Shown here: positions 1 through 9,159 of the stretch, in pieces
Position numbering within the stretch: the stretch's first letter is position 1
Layout: the number at the start of each line of letters is the position of its first letter
From: an uncultured Paracoccaceae bacterium
Lineage (GTDB): Bacteria > Pseudomonadota > Alphaproteobacteria > Rhodobacterales > Rhodobacteraceae
Length of the DNA stretch: 64,000 nucleotides
NCBI GenBank assembly: GCA_947499725.1
Contig: CANMPK010000002.1
Location: 124,001 to 188,000 of the forward strand
Reading direction: 5' to 3'
Position numbers and translations under genes: made by a program
The notes under the pieces: generated by a model
Told to the model about the DNA's origin: nothing
The model's input: the letters and a program-made list of their open reading frames with translations, nothing else
Database searches by the model: none

Positions 1-4
1 ATAA

Positions 5-30
5 AAACGCCCGCGCTATGGCGGGCGTTT
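5..30 (-). terminator. Rho-independent terminator of the dsbA-like gene
   Basis: A perfect 10-bp inverted repeat, AAACGCCCGC (5-14) against GCGGGCGTTT (21-30), has a 6-nt loop. Read on the minus strand it ends in a T-run. It lies about 25 bp past the stop codon of the minus-strand thioredoxin-fold gene. Confidence 0.85.
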
Positions 31-55
31 CAGTAATTCAGTTAAGCGCTAAAGC

Positions 56-733
56 TTACTCCAGACCTTCCAGAGTAGACTTGAAGTCTGCGTAGTTCAT
101 GTTGCCGAATTTCTCGCCATTGATGATGAAAGACGGCGTGCTGGAAATGTCGTCTTTCGCGGCGTTGTCTTGGTACCATGCCACCAGTGCTTTGGCGTTG
201 TCTTCGTCTTGCAGGCAAGACTGCAGGTTCTCTTCGCTCAGACCTGCCAGACGACCCACTTTGCGGATCGCATCCGCGATGCCGACAGGATCGCCTGCCT
301 GTGTCCAATCCGCTTGGGATTTGAACAGCAGATCGGTGATGCCGAAGAAACGCTCTTGGCCGCCACAACGTGCAATCATGGACGCCCACAGACCAAAGCG
401 ATCAAAATACACTTCGCGGAACACGAATTTCACTTTGCCTGTGTCGATGAAATCCGCTTTCAGCTGCGGATAGGTGTTTGTGTGAAAGCTGCCGCAGTGT
501 GGGCAGGTGTAGGATGCATATTCGATCACTGTGATCGGCGCGTCTGGATCGCCCAGCACCATGTCTTGGATGCCGTCTGTTTCCGTGGCTGCTGCAGTGT
601 CTTCTGCTGCGGTTTCAGCGGCTACTTCTGTGGTTTGCGCGATGGCTGCGTTGTTGCCGCCCTGCGTGAAGAAGTACAAGCCTGCGCCAATGGCCAGAAC
701 AGCCACAGCAATCATTGGGATGATACGGTTCAT
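56..733 (-). CDS. DsbA family thiol-disulfide oxidoreductase
   Basis: The 225-residue protein has an N-terminal signal anchor (about residues 4-24), an Ala/Thr-rich linker, and then a DsbA-type thioredoxin fold. The active site CPHC is at residues 77-80, and a cis-proline loop (TPSF) lies near residue 198. It should act in the periplasm on cysteine pairs of exported proteins. The family (DsbA/DsbG/BdbD-like) is clear, but whether it oxidises or isomerises cannot be told. Its ATG overlaps the stop of the upstream DUF721 gene by 4 nt, so the two are translationally coupled. A strong terminator follows the gene. Confidence 0.9.
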   Translation of the reverse strand: MNRIIPMIAVAVLAIGAGLYFFTQGGNNAAIAQTTEVAAETAAEDTAAATETDGIQDMVLGDPDAPITVIEYASYTCPHCGSFHTNTYPQLKADFIDTGKVKFVFREVYFDRFGLWASMIARCGGQERFFGITDLLFKSQADWTQAGDPVGIADAIRKVGRLAGLSEENLQSCLQDEDNAKALVAWYQDNAAKDDISSTPSFIINGEKFGNMNYADFKSTLEGLE

Positions 734-1263
734 TTCTGAAACCTTCCTGAGTTCTTTGATTTGGATAATACGTTTGTCGCCAGAGTTTCCAGCGCTGCGC
801 GTAGCCCATCATCTTGGACGGGCGACGCAATGGTGTTCGCTTCTTTTGACACCGCAGGATCTGGCGGTGGTTTTTCGGCCTTAGGCGCCGGCGCAAATTG
901 CGCCTGACCTTCAGCAAATCCGGTAGGGGCTGTCTGCGTGATCCGCAGCTTAGAGATCGCGTTATAGCCATAGGCGGCATTCACCCGCTCGCGCAGCTTT
1001 TCCTGCTGCATCTCAAGCATCGGCGCTTGGGCACCGGTTGTCAGAACGGTCAAGGTCGCGCCAAATCCTTGGCGGCCATATTTCACATCAACCGGTTTGC
1101 ATACAGCAGCGGTATCTTGCCCGACGATCTCGGCCCAATGGGTCAAAACACGCGTCACGGCGAATCCACGCGTTTCACCCGCTTCGCGGATCTTATCGCG
1201 GAGCAGGGTAGACGTGCGTTGAAAGCCTTTGTAGGACGGACGGCGCATCAGGAACCTTGTCAT
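730..1263 (-). CDS. DUF721 (DciA-like) protein
   Basis: The 177-residue cytosolic protein has a DUF721 domain at about residues 10-110, including the HWAEIVG segment and the VLTTGAQAPMLEMQQ stretch typical of the family. A Pro/Ala/Lys-rich low-order tail follows. DUF721 includes DciA, the loader or operator of replicative helicase DnaB in bacteria lacking DnaC, so a role in replication initiation is possible but not proven here. It is the first gene of a two-gene operon with the DsbA-like protein (4-nt overlap) and is divergent from mutY, whose start is 73 bp away. In Rhodobacterales this trio is a common arrangement. Confidence 0.8.
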   Translation of the reverse strand: MTRFLMRRPSYKGFQRTSTLLRDKIREAGETRGFAVTRVLTHWAEIVGQDTAAVCKPVDVKYGRQGFGATLTVLTTGAQAPMLEMQQEKLRERVNAAYGYNAISKLRITQTAPTGFAEGQAQFAPAPKAEKPPPDPAVSKEANTIASPVQDDGLRAALETLATNVLSKSKNSGRFQK

Positions 1264-1335
1264 TTCGGGTTAAGCGCTAGTGTAAAGCGCCTAGACGCAA
1301 TGACCAGTGCCACATTGACCCAGAGGATATAACAC

Positions 1336-2385
1336 TTGCGTGATCTTCCGAAAGCCCTTGATTTGCTGGACTGGTATGACGTGCATGCCCGTAAGATGCC
1401 TTGGCGTGTGGGTCCTGCGGACCGCAAGGCCGGTGTGATCTCTGATCCGTATAAGGTTTGGATGTCTGAAATCATGCTGCAACAGACAACCGTTGCTGCT
1501 GTGAAAGACTATTTCCTGCGCTTCACCAAACGCTGGCCTACGGTGCAAGATTTAGCTGCTGCCGAAGATGGCGACCTGATGGGAGAATGGGCAGGCCTTG
1601 GTTATTACGCGCGCGCGCGCAACTTGCTGAAATGCGCGCGGTATGTGGTGGATGAATGCGATGGGCGCTTTCCTGAAACCTACGATGCTTTGCTGAAACT
1701 GCCCGGCGTTGGCCCTTATACAGCAGGCGCCGTCAGTGCGATTGCCTTTGATCAGGCCTCTGTCGTGGTAGATGGCAATGTAGAACGCGTGATGTCGCGC
1801 TTGTTTGATGAACACACGCCTTTGCCAACTGCAAAGCCGATTTTGACCGAGTTTGCGGCTTCGCTAACCCCGCAAGAGCGCCCCGGCGACTATGCGCAGG
1901 CCGTGATGGATTTGGGCGCTACGATCTGCTCGCCCAAGAATCCAGCCTGCGGCATCTGCCCTTGGCGCGCGCCATGTAAAGCACGCATCGCTGGAACGGC
2001 AGCAGAGCTACCAAAGAAGACCCCAAAGAAACCTAAGCCCACCCGCTATGGCGTGGTCTATATAGCGCGACGCATAGATGGGGCCATGCTTTTGGAACGT
2101 CGCCCAGACAAAGGCTTGCTCGGCGGAATGCTTGGCTGGCCGGGATCAGATTGGCAGGAAGAGGCCGCGCCCAGGCATAGCGCGCCAATCAAGGCGGATT
2201 GGAAAACCTTGAACACCGAAGCGCGGCACACCTTCACCCACTTTCACTTGCGCCTGACAGTGAAAACCGCGCTTGTGCCGATGGATCGCAAAATCTCTGC
2301 CGGAGACTTCCTGCCCGCAGATCAATTCCGCCCCAGTGATTTGCCAACTGTGATGCGCAAAGCCTTTGACCTGACGAAATCCTAA
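1336..2385 (+). CDS. mutY: A/G-specific adenine DNA glycosylase MutY
   Basis: The 349-residue protein removes adenine mispaired with 8-oxoguanine. Visible landmarks are the catalytic Glu45 in SEIMLQQT, the helix-hairpin-helix LPGVGPYTAG (122-131), the Asp146 region VVDGNVERV, and an iron-sulfur cluster signature of cysteines 198, 205, 208 and 214 (CX6CX2CX5C). The C-terminal part (from about 230) is the NUDIX-like 8-oxoG recognition domain. The start is TTG: an in-frame TAA at 1330-1332 rules out the upstream ATG, and an AGAGGA ribosome site sits 8 nt before the TTG. It is divergent from the DUF721 gene. Confidence 0.95.
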   Translation: MRDLPKALDLLDWYDVHARKMPWRVGPADRKAGVISDPYKVWMSEIMLQQTTVAAVKDYFLRFTKRWPTVQDLAAAEDGDLMGEWAGLGYYARARNLLKCARYVVDECDGRFPETYDALLKLPGVGPYTAGAVSAIAFDQASVVVDGNVERVMSRLFDEHTPLPTAKPILTEFAASLTPQERPGDYAQAVMDLGATICSPKNPACGICPWRAPCKARIAGTAAELPKKTPKKPKPTRYGVVYIARRIDGAMLLERRPDKGLLGGMLGWPGSDWQEEAAPRHSAPIKADWKTLNTEARHTFTHFHLRLTVKTALVPMDRKISAGDFLPADQFRPSDLPTVMRKAFDLTKS

Positions 2386-2454
2386 GCCGCTGATTGACCC
2401 AAGCCTGCTAAAGGATTCATTATACCTGCAACGACAAACAGTCAGAGCAGGCCC

Positions 2455-3585
2455 ATGTCAAACGCCCAAAGAGCCTCTTTTACCCAAGCGCTGCCCTTCT
2501 GGGCGCCTATGATCTTGATCCCCTTGATCTGGATCGGGGCCTTTCAGGGCGGCTGGTGGACAATCGCTGTGCCGATTGTGGCTTGGCATATCTTTACGAT
2601 TGTCGATGCGGCGGCTGGGCTAAACCTCGACAACCTCGATCCTAATACGCCAGATGACACATTGTTCTGGTATCGGCTGATCACGCTGGTCTGGCCTCCG
2701 GTTCAATTCCTCACGCTTTTCGGCATTCTCGCATTCACGGCGCAAGCGGACCATTTGGTGCTTTGGGAGAAGCTGGTGCTGTTCTTCGGTGTTGGCGTGG
2801 TCACGGGCACGGTGGGCATCAACTTTAGCCATGAGCTCATGCATCAACGGAACAACTTCGAGCGTTGGCTTGGGGATATTCTGTTGTCGATGGTGCTTTA
2901 TTCCCATTTCCGCAGCGAGCATCTGCTGGTGCATCACCGCTATGTCGCAACGCCGCGCGACCCCGTGACAGCGCGCTATAACGAGGGGTTTCATCGCTTC
3001 TTCCCACGCGTCTTGCGCCAATGCGGCCAAAGCGCCTTTGCGGCGGAAAAGGCCATGCTGGCACGTAAAGACCTGCCATGGACCAACCGCAAAAACCCCT
3101 TTTGGCGCTACTGGGGACTGCAAGCAATCATGCTGATCCTCGCACTTCTTCTTGGGGGCTGGATGGGGCTGCTATTGTTCCTTGTGCAGGCCTTCACAGC
3201 CATTTGGCAGCTTGAGCTTGTGAATTACGTGGAGCACTACGGCCTCACCCGCGCGCATCTGGGGGATGGCAAATACGAACACGTCAAACCACATCACAGC
3301 TGGAACGCGGCCCACAAAGCCACGAATTGGCTGCTGATCAATCTACAGCGTCATTCCGATCACCATTACAAGCCTGATCGCCGTTTTCCATTGCTGCAAA
3401 ACTACACCGGCGAAGAAGCCCCGCAGCTGCCCTATGGCTATCCGCTGATGACCATGGCCGCGATGATCCCGCCGCTTTGGAAGCGCGTGATGAACCCACG
3501 CGTGCGCAGCTGGCGCAAAACATACTACCCAGAGATCACTGACTGGCATCCCTATAACAAGGCGCTCAACCCAAAGCCGCGCTAG
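2455..3585 (+). CDS. alkB: Alkane 1-monooxygenase (AlkB-type membrane di-iron hydroxylase)
   Basis: The 376-residue integral membrane protein hydroxylates the terminal carbon of medium-chain alkanes using rubredoxin-supplied electrons. The three histidine boxes are visible: HELMH (126-130), HLLVHH (156-161) and HSDHH (300-304). The AlkB signature NYVEHYGL is at 257-264. Hydrophobic segments near 15-50, 75-120 and 225-255 fit the usual six helices. No rubredoxin or rubredoxin reductase gene is nearby, so the electron donor must be encoded elsewhere. AlkB is frequent in Roseobacter genomes. The gene is monocistronic, and a dispersed T-run/hairpin element follows its stop codon. Confidence 0.93.
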   Translation: MSNAQRASFTQALPFWAPMILIPLIWIGAFQGGWWTIAVPIVAWHIFTIVDAAAGLNLDNLDPNTPDDTLFWYRLITLVWPPVQFLTLFGILAFTAQADHLVLWEKLVLFFGVGVVTGTVGINFSHELMHQRNNFERWLGDILLSMVLYSHFRSEHLLVHHRYVATPRDPVTARYNEGFHRFFPRVLRQCGQSAFAAEKAMLARKDLPWTNRKNPFWRYWGLQAIMLILALLLGGWMGLLLFLVQAFTAIWQLELVNYVEHYGLTRAHLGDGKYEHVKPHHSWNAAHKATNWLLINLQRHSDHHYKPDRRFPLLQNYTGEEAPQLPYGYPLMTMAAMIPPLWKRVMNPRVRSWRKTYYPEITDWHPYNKALNPKPR

Positions 3586-3630
3586 GTTTTTTCTTGATCC
3601 CAATACCTCGGGGTTTGGGGCAGCGCCCCA
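3584..3630 (+). repeat. Dispersed gene-end element, copy A
   Basis: Right after the alkB TAG comes GTTTTTTCTTGA, then an ATACCTCGG core and a GGGGCAGCGCCCC palindrome. The same order occurs on the minus strand after arfB (7378-7443), and a shorter copy follows the TSUP transporter (28070-28100). The 16 nt CTAGGTTTTTTCTTGA, including the stop codon, are identical between copies A and B. Confidence 0.7.
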
Positions 3631-3651
3631 AGAACACCACCCACAAAAAAA

Positions 3652-3670
3652 GCCCCGCCTAGGGCGGGGC
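3652..3670 (-). terminator. Terminator for ccrM
   Basis: GCCCCGCC (3652-3659) pairs with GGCGGGGC (3663-3670). On the minus strand the stem is followed by a run of seven T. It lies about 110 bp beyond the ccrM stop, between convergent alkB and ccrM. Confidence 0.85.
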
Positions 3671-3777
3671 AAGTCATGGTGCCATGTGTAGTCAGTCCAC
3701 AGGCACCGGCGGTACCTCGGGATTGGGCCAGCCATGCCGGCGGCCCAAGGTATTCTTGATGTTCTGTAAACCGACGA

Positions 3778-4902
<1,125 letters not shown>

Positions 4903-4964
4903 TCAGTGTGCTCGTCGGCGCTTTTGCGCTCTATTTGCTAACCTGGCACTTAAGTGCTCTATGG

Positions 4965-4973
4965 TTATCCACA
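4965..4973 (+). promoter_or_regulatory. Perfect DnaA-box 9-mer upstream of ccrM
   Basis: TTATCCACA matches the DnaA box consensus in the 135-bp gap between ccrM and rnhB. A one-mismatch copy (CTATCCACA, reverse strand, 5097-5105) lies in the rnhB 3' end. A single 9-mer can occur by chance; a link to ccrM timing is only a suggestion. Confidence 0.35.
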
Positions 4974-5028
4974 GGATCAACTAAACCGGAATCCGCGTCA
5001 ATTTCTTTTTGATTCAATAATTTAAGTT

Positions 5029-5646
5029 TTAAGCTTGATACAAGATGTTGTGTATGGGCTTAAAAGATCGCCTATGATGTGGTGTTATCCCCAGCCTGTG
5101 GATAGATTCACGATGCTCTTTTGTTGGGTAACCCTGATTGCGCTCCCAACCATAACCGGGAAACTGTTGCGATAAAGTCAGCATGAGACGATCGCGCCTT
5201 ATTTTCGCCACAATCGAAGCCGCTGAAATTGATACACTTTTTGCATCTCCCTTGATAATTCCGGCGGCTGGAATGTTCAGAGATTTGGGCAACATTTTCC
5301 CATCCACCAGCGCATAATCTGGGCGCGCCTTCAAATTTGCCACAGCACGCACCATCGCAAGGTGGCTGGCCTGCAAAATGTTGATCTCGTCGATCTCTTC
5401 AACAGAGGCCTCGCCAAAGCCGACATCCGCGGTTTCGAGGATTTGTTCGTACAAAGCTTCACGACGCTTCGCCGTCAGCTTCTTAGAATCGTTCAGCCCT
5501 TCGGGAATGTTGTTCGGGTCCAAGATCACTGCGGCGGCCATAACCGGCCCCGCCAAAGGTCCGCGCCCCACCTCATCTACGCCGCAGATCAGGTCATAGC
5601 CGCTGTCATGGGCGTCGGTTTCAAATTTATAGTCAGGCTGTGTCAT
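5029..5646 (-). CDS. rnhB: Ribonuclease HII
   Basis: The 205-residue enzyme cleaves the RNA strand of RNA-DNA hybrids and single ribonucleotides in DNA. The signature CGVDEVGRGPLAGPV puts the catalytic Asp24-Glu25 pair early, and the third and fourth acidic residues follow in the conserved positions (YALVDG, near 115). The C-terminal PTKEHRESI and RRSF segments are typical. It lies upstream of ccrM in the same orientation with a 135-bp gap, an order often seen in this order of bacteria. Length is normal for the family. Confidence 0.95.
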   Translation of the reverse strand: MTQPDYKFETDAHDSGYDLICGVDEVGRGPLAGPVMAAAVILDPNNIPEGLNDSKKLTAKRREALYEQILETADVGFGEASVEEIDEINILQASHLAMVRAVANLKARPDYALVDGKMLPKSLNIPAAGIIKGDAKSVSISAASIVAKIRRDRLMLTLSQQFPGYGWERNQGYPTKEHRESIHRLGITPHHRRSFKPIHNILYQA

Positions 5647-5685
5647 CCCGTGGTGAAAGCGCAGATTCTGCGTGCTTGCAAGAAA

Positions 5686-5714
5686 AAACCGGCCCCCAAA
5701 AAGGGAGCCGGTTT
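5686..5714 (-). terminator. Terminator of the 154-aa secreted-protein gene
   Basis: AAACCGGC (5686-5693) pairs with GCCGGTTT (5707-5714), and inner C/G tracts also pair. On the minus strand it is followed by TTTTTTCTTG. It separates the upstream hypothetical gene from rnhB. Confidence 0.85.
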
Positions 5715-5754
5715 CCAGAGCAGTGGAGATGGGGACACTCCTCCTCTACTCGCC

Positions 5755-6219
5755 TCAATTGCTCGCAAGCGTGTAGCCGTTATTGCGCAGGCAGCGCATC
5801 TGATAGCCGCGTTGCGTGCCACGATCCGTGCGCACTCGGATTTTACAGCTTTCAGGAAGGCGGCTGACATGGGTGCCTTTCTGAGAGAGGCAGTGATTGC
5901 TCATCATGCGCACACGACCATTGTTGGTGTAATGCTGGCGCAGGCAGGACGCAGGCAAAGCTTTACGGTTGCGATGTGGCTTGGGCTTGGTCGTTGGCTT
6001 TGGTGTCACATGATATGTTGGCACTGAATCGCGACGCGTGGTCGTGTGGCCGCTGTTGTTATTGTCTGAGATGGCTTTGCCAATGATGACAAGCGTGGCC
6101 GCCCCAAACAAAAGCTTGGCGATATCTTCATTGCCCGCTTTCGCAGGGGCAGCAGATAAAGAGAAGCCGGTGACGGTGACGGCGGCGATTAAGATAGACG
6201 TAATGAACTTACGAGACAT
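5755..6219 (-). CDS. Secreted hypothetical protein
   Basis: The 154-residue protein has a clear signal peptide (basic start, hydrophobic 6-22, cleavage near AKA-GN at 28). A second hydrophobic stretch (about 37-49) and an Asn/Thr/Lys-rich linker follow. The C-terminal domain holds four regularly spaced cysteines (LPASCLR, NHCLS, ESCKI, MRCLR) that could form two disulfides. No family is recognised. Similar small cysteine-paired periplasmic proteins are common in Roseobacters. It has its own terminator and seems to be transcribed alone. Confidence 0.7.
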   Translation of the reverse strand: MSRKFITSILIAAVTVTGFSLSAAPAKAGNEDIAKLLFGAATLVIIGKAISDNNNSGHTTTRRDSVPTYHVTPKPTTKPKPHRNRKALPASCLRQHYTNNGRVRMMSNHCLSQKGTHVSRLPESCKIRVRTDRGTQRGYQMRCLRNNGYTLASN

Positions 6220-6399
6220 GGGGTATGGCCTTTCCTATTGGGGCAAGCGATTCTGATTTCTCGTCGGGGAAACGAGGTGATGAGGTCAGCTTGGCCAATG
6301 GCGGGAAAGACAGGCAATAACGGCGCACTGTTATCCAATATCATCGCTTGATTGCGAGTTGTTATTGAATATCAACCCGCTTCGCAGCAGAGTGACCCC

Positions 6400-6690
6400 A
6401 TGAAACAGATCCGCCTTCTTCTTTTGTCTGCCTGTCTTGCCACTGCGGGTTCTGCCCTTAGCGCGCAGGATTGCTATGCAGATTACAAAGCCAAACAAAA
6501 CAACCCGCTGCGCCTGCACTATGGCGTTGCCGCGCTGCGATCTGACTGCAGCAAAGCAGCGGCAACACGCGAACTTGAGGGCCGTTTGAAAGCAGGTGGT
6601 TGGGTTTTGCTGAATGTTCTGTCAGTGTTTGAGGCCTCTGGCCTTGATCAAAGGAAAAACGATGCAGGACAATTCTACCTCCGCTATTGA
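6400..6690 (+). CDS. Small exported hypothetical protein
   Basis: Starting at ATG 6400 (an upstream in-frame ATG at 6352 would put a polar stretch ahead of the signal) gives 96 residues. The signal peptide MKQIRLLLLSACLATAGSAL-SAQ is followed by a short mature domain with cysteines in QDCYADY and RSDCSKAA. No family is recognised. It overlaps the next gene by 29 nt and the downstream Shine-Dalgarno lies inside it, so the two are probably co-translated. Confidence 0.6.
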   Translation: MKQIRLLLLSACLATAGSALSAQDCYADYKAKQNNPLRLHYGVAALRSDCSKAAATRELEGRLKAGGWVLLNVLSVFEASGLDQRKNDAGQFYLRY

Positions 6691-7366
6691 AGCGCGGCAG
6701 ATCGGCAGCAAGGTGGTTACCTTTGGTGTGATTGCCATCGTTGCGATCCTGCTGGGGGCCGGAGCTTTGTTGTTGCTGACCCTGCCCGATGCAAACGCGT
6801 TTAACGCACGGGTGGAGCAACTGTTTGTCGAAAACGATGATCTGACCACACAGGCCGAGCTGAAGCTTTTGGAAATCCTCGCGCAGTCTGGCACATCCTT
6901 TGCCGAGATCCTGTCGAGCTATCGCATGGTGATCTTTGTTCTGTTGATCTTCGCCACCGGCATGATGATCGCTGCGATGGTGTTCTTGGTCATGCTAATC
7001 ACCATGAACCGCCGAATGGCACAAATTGAACGATCCGGCATTCAGGTGAATTCTTTGTTGATTAGCCGCGACGAGAAAAAGGTCTATCTGAACGATATGG
7101 GCTTTAAGCTGACGGACGCGGCCATGGAAACCCTATCGGTGTTGGCTGAAGCGCGCATGGATGACGATGTGCTGAGTGGTATCGAACTGGAAGCTGTGAT
7201 CTCTGGCAAGCCTTCCGCGGATTGCGAAGAGGCGGCCGGGGCCACGCGGATCAAACGCTTGCGCGATAGTTTGGGCAATCAGATGGTCAGCGAGCTATTG
7301 GTGAAAAACATTGCGCGGCGCGGTTATATGCTGGGCATCGATAAAGACGTGATCAAGGTTCTGTAA
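6662..7366 (+). CDS. Membrane-tethered winged-helix (OmpR-type fold) protein
   Basis: The start at 6662 has an AAAGGAA ribosome site. The 234-residue product has two membrane helices (about 18-42 and 92-118) around a short, probably periplasmic, loop. The cytosolic C-terminal part reads like an OmpR/ToxR winged helix: a LTDAAMETLSVLAE first helix, a RIKRLRDSLG recognition-helix segment and a final ARRGYMLG wing. In CadC/ToxR proteins the DNA-binding domain is N-terminal; here the order is reversed. The function is likely membrane-anchored transcription control, but this is inferred from motif resemblance alone. Confidence 0.55.
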   Translation: MQDNSTSAIEARQIGSKVVTFGVIAIVAILLGAGALLLLTLPDANAFNARVEQLFVENDDLTTQAELKLLEILAQSGTSFAEILSSYRMVIFVLLIFATGMMIAAMVFLVMLITMNRRMAQIERSGIQVNSLLISRDEKKVYLNDMGFKLTDAAMETLSVLAEARMDDDVLSGIELEAVISGKPSADCEEAAGATRIKRLRDSLGNQMVSELLVKNIARRGYMLGIDKDVIKVL

Positions 7367-7377
7367 CCAACCGGTTC

Positions 7378-7443
7378 GACTGGGGGCGCTGCCCCGTCGC
7401 CTTATGGCGACTCTCCGAGGTATTTCACTCAAGAAAAAACCTA
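7378..7443 (-). repeat. Dispersed gene-end element, copy B
   Basis: On the minus strand, immediately after the arfB stop, comes GTTTTTTCTTGA, then AATACCTCGG, a small GTCGCCATAAGGCGAC hairpin, and GGGGCAGCGCCCC. Its order matches copy A after alkB, with an extra hairpin inserted. Confidence 0.7.
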
Positions 7444-7860
7444 GTCTTCAGACACGCGCCCGCGCAGTGATTTGACTTCGCCACGGACTTTCTTGGCCTT
7501 CAAGCGGCGTTGTTTGCTGCCGTAGGTTGGTTTTGTGGCAATGCGACGTTTAGGTTTTACCAAAGCTTTACGGATTAGCTCGGCCAAACGCTCGCGTGCG
7601 ATCTCGCGGTTGCGCGATTGGCTGCGGGTTTCGTCACATTGAATGATCAACGCGCCCTCTTTGTTCCACTTGCGGCCAGCCAATCGTTTCAGGCGCGATT
7701 TCACCGGACCCGGGATATTGGGGGAGCGTTCTGCTTCGAAGCGTAGCTCGACCGCTGTTGAGACTTTATTCACATTCTGCCCACCCGGCCCTGAGGCGCG
7801 GATGAATTGTTCTGTGAGCTCCCAGTCTTGCAGGGTGATTTGATCATTGATGACAAGCAT
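7441..7860 (-). CDS. arfB: Ribosome-rescue peptidyl-tRNA hydrolase ArfB
   Basis: The 139-residue protein (an in-frame GTG at 7881 would add seven residues) releases peptides from stalled ribosomes. The release-factor GGQ motif appears early as ASGPGGQNVNKVST. The protein lacks codon-recognition domains and ends in the Lys/Arg-rich tail (KPTYGSKQRRLKAKKVRGEVKSLRGR) that probes the empty mRNA channel in this family. I chose ATG 7860 because MLVINDQITL aligns with the usual N terminus of YaeJ/ArfB, although no good Shine-Dalgarno precedes either start. Confidence 0.9.
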   Translation of the reverse strand: MLVINDQITLQDWELTEQFIRASGPGGQNVNKVSTAVELRFEAERSPNIPGPVKSRLKRLAGRKWNKEGALIIQCDETRSQSRNREIARERLAELIRKALVKPKRRIATKPTYGSKQRRLKAKKVRGEVKSLRGRVSED

Positions 7861-7893
7861 GGGGGGATTTTGCCCGATCACGGGGTAAACGAA

Positions 7894-7923
7894 AAGGGCT
7901 GTTCTACGCGAGAGACAGCCCTT
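7894..7923 (-). terminator. Terminator of a small minus-strand transcript
   Basis: AAGGGCTGT (7894-7902) pairs with ACAGCCCTT (7915-7923), followed on the minus strand by TTTTC. It stands between the structured RNA/small ORF region and arfB, so it ends a separate transcript or attenuates arfB. Confidence 0.6.
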
Positions 7924-7933
7924 CGAGATGTTG

Positions 7934-8063
7934 GGAGGTGCGCCGGTTAGGCAGCGACCAATTCGTTGTTTTTGCCTCTAGGGGCTGCCCTAGCTACAAT
8001 CCCTCCGAAATGTTCCGACACCGTTCTCCATTCCTTCTCTAGACAATGGGCACCTCCTTTCAA
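7934..8063 (-). ncRNA. Candidate structured small RNA or small-ORF mRNA
   Basis: In the 400-bp gap upstream of arfB, GGAGGTGC and GCACCTCC (8050-8057 and 7934-7941) can pair to close a domain of about 124 nt. The 5' strand of that helix is itself an excellent Shine-Dalgarno. A 38-codon frame from TTG 8063 to TAA 7947 runs through it (ending ...NNELVAA). An 18-codon frame follows the Shine-Dalgarno directly. A TTGACT -35-like hexamer lies about 40 bp upstream, and a terminator follows. Whether the product is RNA, peptide or both cannot be decided. The rest of the gap (about 8110-8268) holds only a weak hairpin. Confidence 0.4.
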
Positions 8064-8216
8064 TGTGTTTCGCGTACCTTCAGCGTGCCACAGAAAACGC
8101 AGAAGTCAAAACAAAATAATGTGGTTTTTATAGTTCATTGCCCCACAATGCTGTGTCTGCCTGCTTATGAGTCACGAAAGGTTACTGGCCTTTAAAGAAT
8201 GTAACGCTTTTAGATC

Positions 8217-8244
8217 ACCAACGGCTCAAGGCTGCACCGTTGGT
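8217..8244 (-). terminator. Weak terminator-like hairpin after the phytase-like gene
   Basis: ACCAACGG (8217-8224) pairs with CCGTTGGT (8237-8244), 25 bp past the stop of the minus-strand operon. There is no T-run, so function is uncertain. Confidence 0.4.
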
Positions 8245-8268
8245 TAACGTTTTGACATGTTTTCGCGA

Positions 8269-9159
8269 TCAGATTTGATCGGTTAAGCGGTATTCCACAA
8301 ACTCTGTACGTTGAAAGAATTTGAAATTGTCATCGGAAATCATCGTTAAGCGCAGATGGCCTTCGCTGTCTTGCCACACAGACAACCCTTCAAGGTTATC
8401 GTGAAATCCAGTGGTGCTTTGCAGCAATGTCTCCGAAGGTCCAAGGCCTGTGTCTGACAGATCAAACCGTCGCACGCGGCTGCGAAATCCCCAACCGGTG
8501 AAGTTGCGTTCGAGCAGATAGAGCTTTCCATCTGGCCCAATATCGGCACCAACAATTTTGTAGCTGCCCTGTTTGGGGAGATCAAACGGCTGTTCCCAAA
8601 CACCCCGTGTATAGCGATAGACCGGAATGCGTTCCGAGAGGATCGAGACATCCTCGGGAAAGGTATAAAGACGGTTCTGCGCATCGACAGCCAAGGCTTC
8701 CAGTGAACCGTTGTTGTTCATCTTCCTAAAATCAGGATGCCGCGGCAGGCCAGCCGCTTTCGCGCCGACAGACATATACGCCCAAACACGATGATTGCCC
8801 TCGTAAGAGACAAACAGGCGACCATCTTCACGGATTGCCAGCCCCTCTGTGTCGCCTTTGTAATTGTATTGCGTTTGCCCCTTTAGGCCTCGGACCGGAT
8901 GGCTTTCGGCAAGGGTGATTTGGTCAATCTTTCCATTTTGCCGCGAAAGCTGCCCGGTGACGATTTGCCCCCGATCGCTGATGGCGACGAAGCCGGCACC
9001 ATCTTCTGAAATCTCTAGCCCAGAAAAACCACCAAACCAGCTTTCATTCGACTGCCATTCGACTGTCGAAATGAATTCTGCTGGTCCTTCAGGGGTCGCA
9101 CTGACTTGCCAGCCTAGAAAGGCCGCTGCGGTTACTGCGATTGCAAAACGTTTACGCAT
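8269..9159 (-). CDS. Exported phytase-like (esterase-like activity of phytase) protein
   Basis: The 296-residue protein has a signal peptide (1-21, ending VSA-TPE). It then resembles the phytase-like beta-propeller family (PF13449): GGFSGLEISEDGAGFVAISDRG at 42-63, GDTEGLAIREDGRLFVSYEG near 103, GSLEALAVD near 150 and DNLEGLSVW near 255 mark successive blades with acidic loops. In the family the propeller binds metal and may hydrolyse phosphate esters; the substrate is unknown. Its ATG overlaps the end of mepA by 28 nt, so it is the last gene of a three-gene unit (MFS transporter, MepA, this). Confidence 0.8.
   Translation of the reverse strand: MRKRFAIAVTAAAFLGWQVSATPEGPAEFISTVEWQSNESWFGGFSGLEISEDGAGFVAISDRGQIVTGQLSRQNGKIDQITLAESHPVRGLKGQTQYNYKGDTEGLAIREDGRLFVSYEGNHRVWAYMSVGAKAAGLPRHPDFRKMNNNGSLEALAVDAQNRLYTFPEDVSILSERIPVYRYTRGVWEQPFDLPKQGSYKIVGADIGPDGKLYLLERNFTGWGFRSRVRRFDLSDTGLGPSETLLQSTTGFHDNLEGLSVWQDSEGHLRLTMISDDNFKFFQRTEFVEYRLTDQI

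Noticed and set aside
7947-7990. tmRNA tag-like peptide ending LVAA in the small transcript
   Set aside because: The ends of tmRNA (tRNA-like acceptor with T-loop and CCA) are absent, and the tag does not begin like alphaproteobacterial tags.
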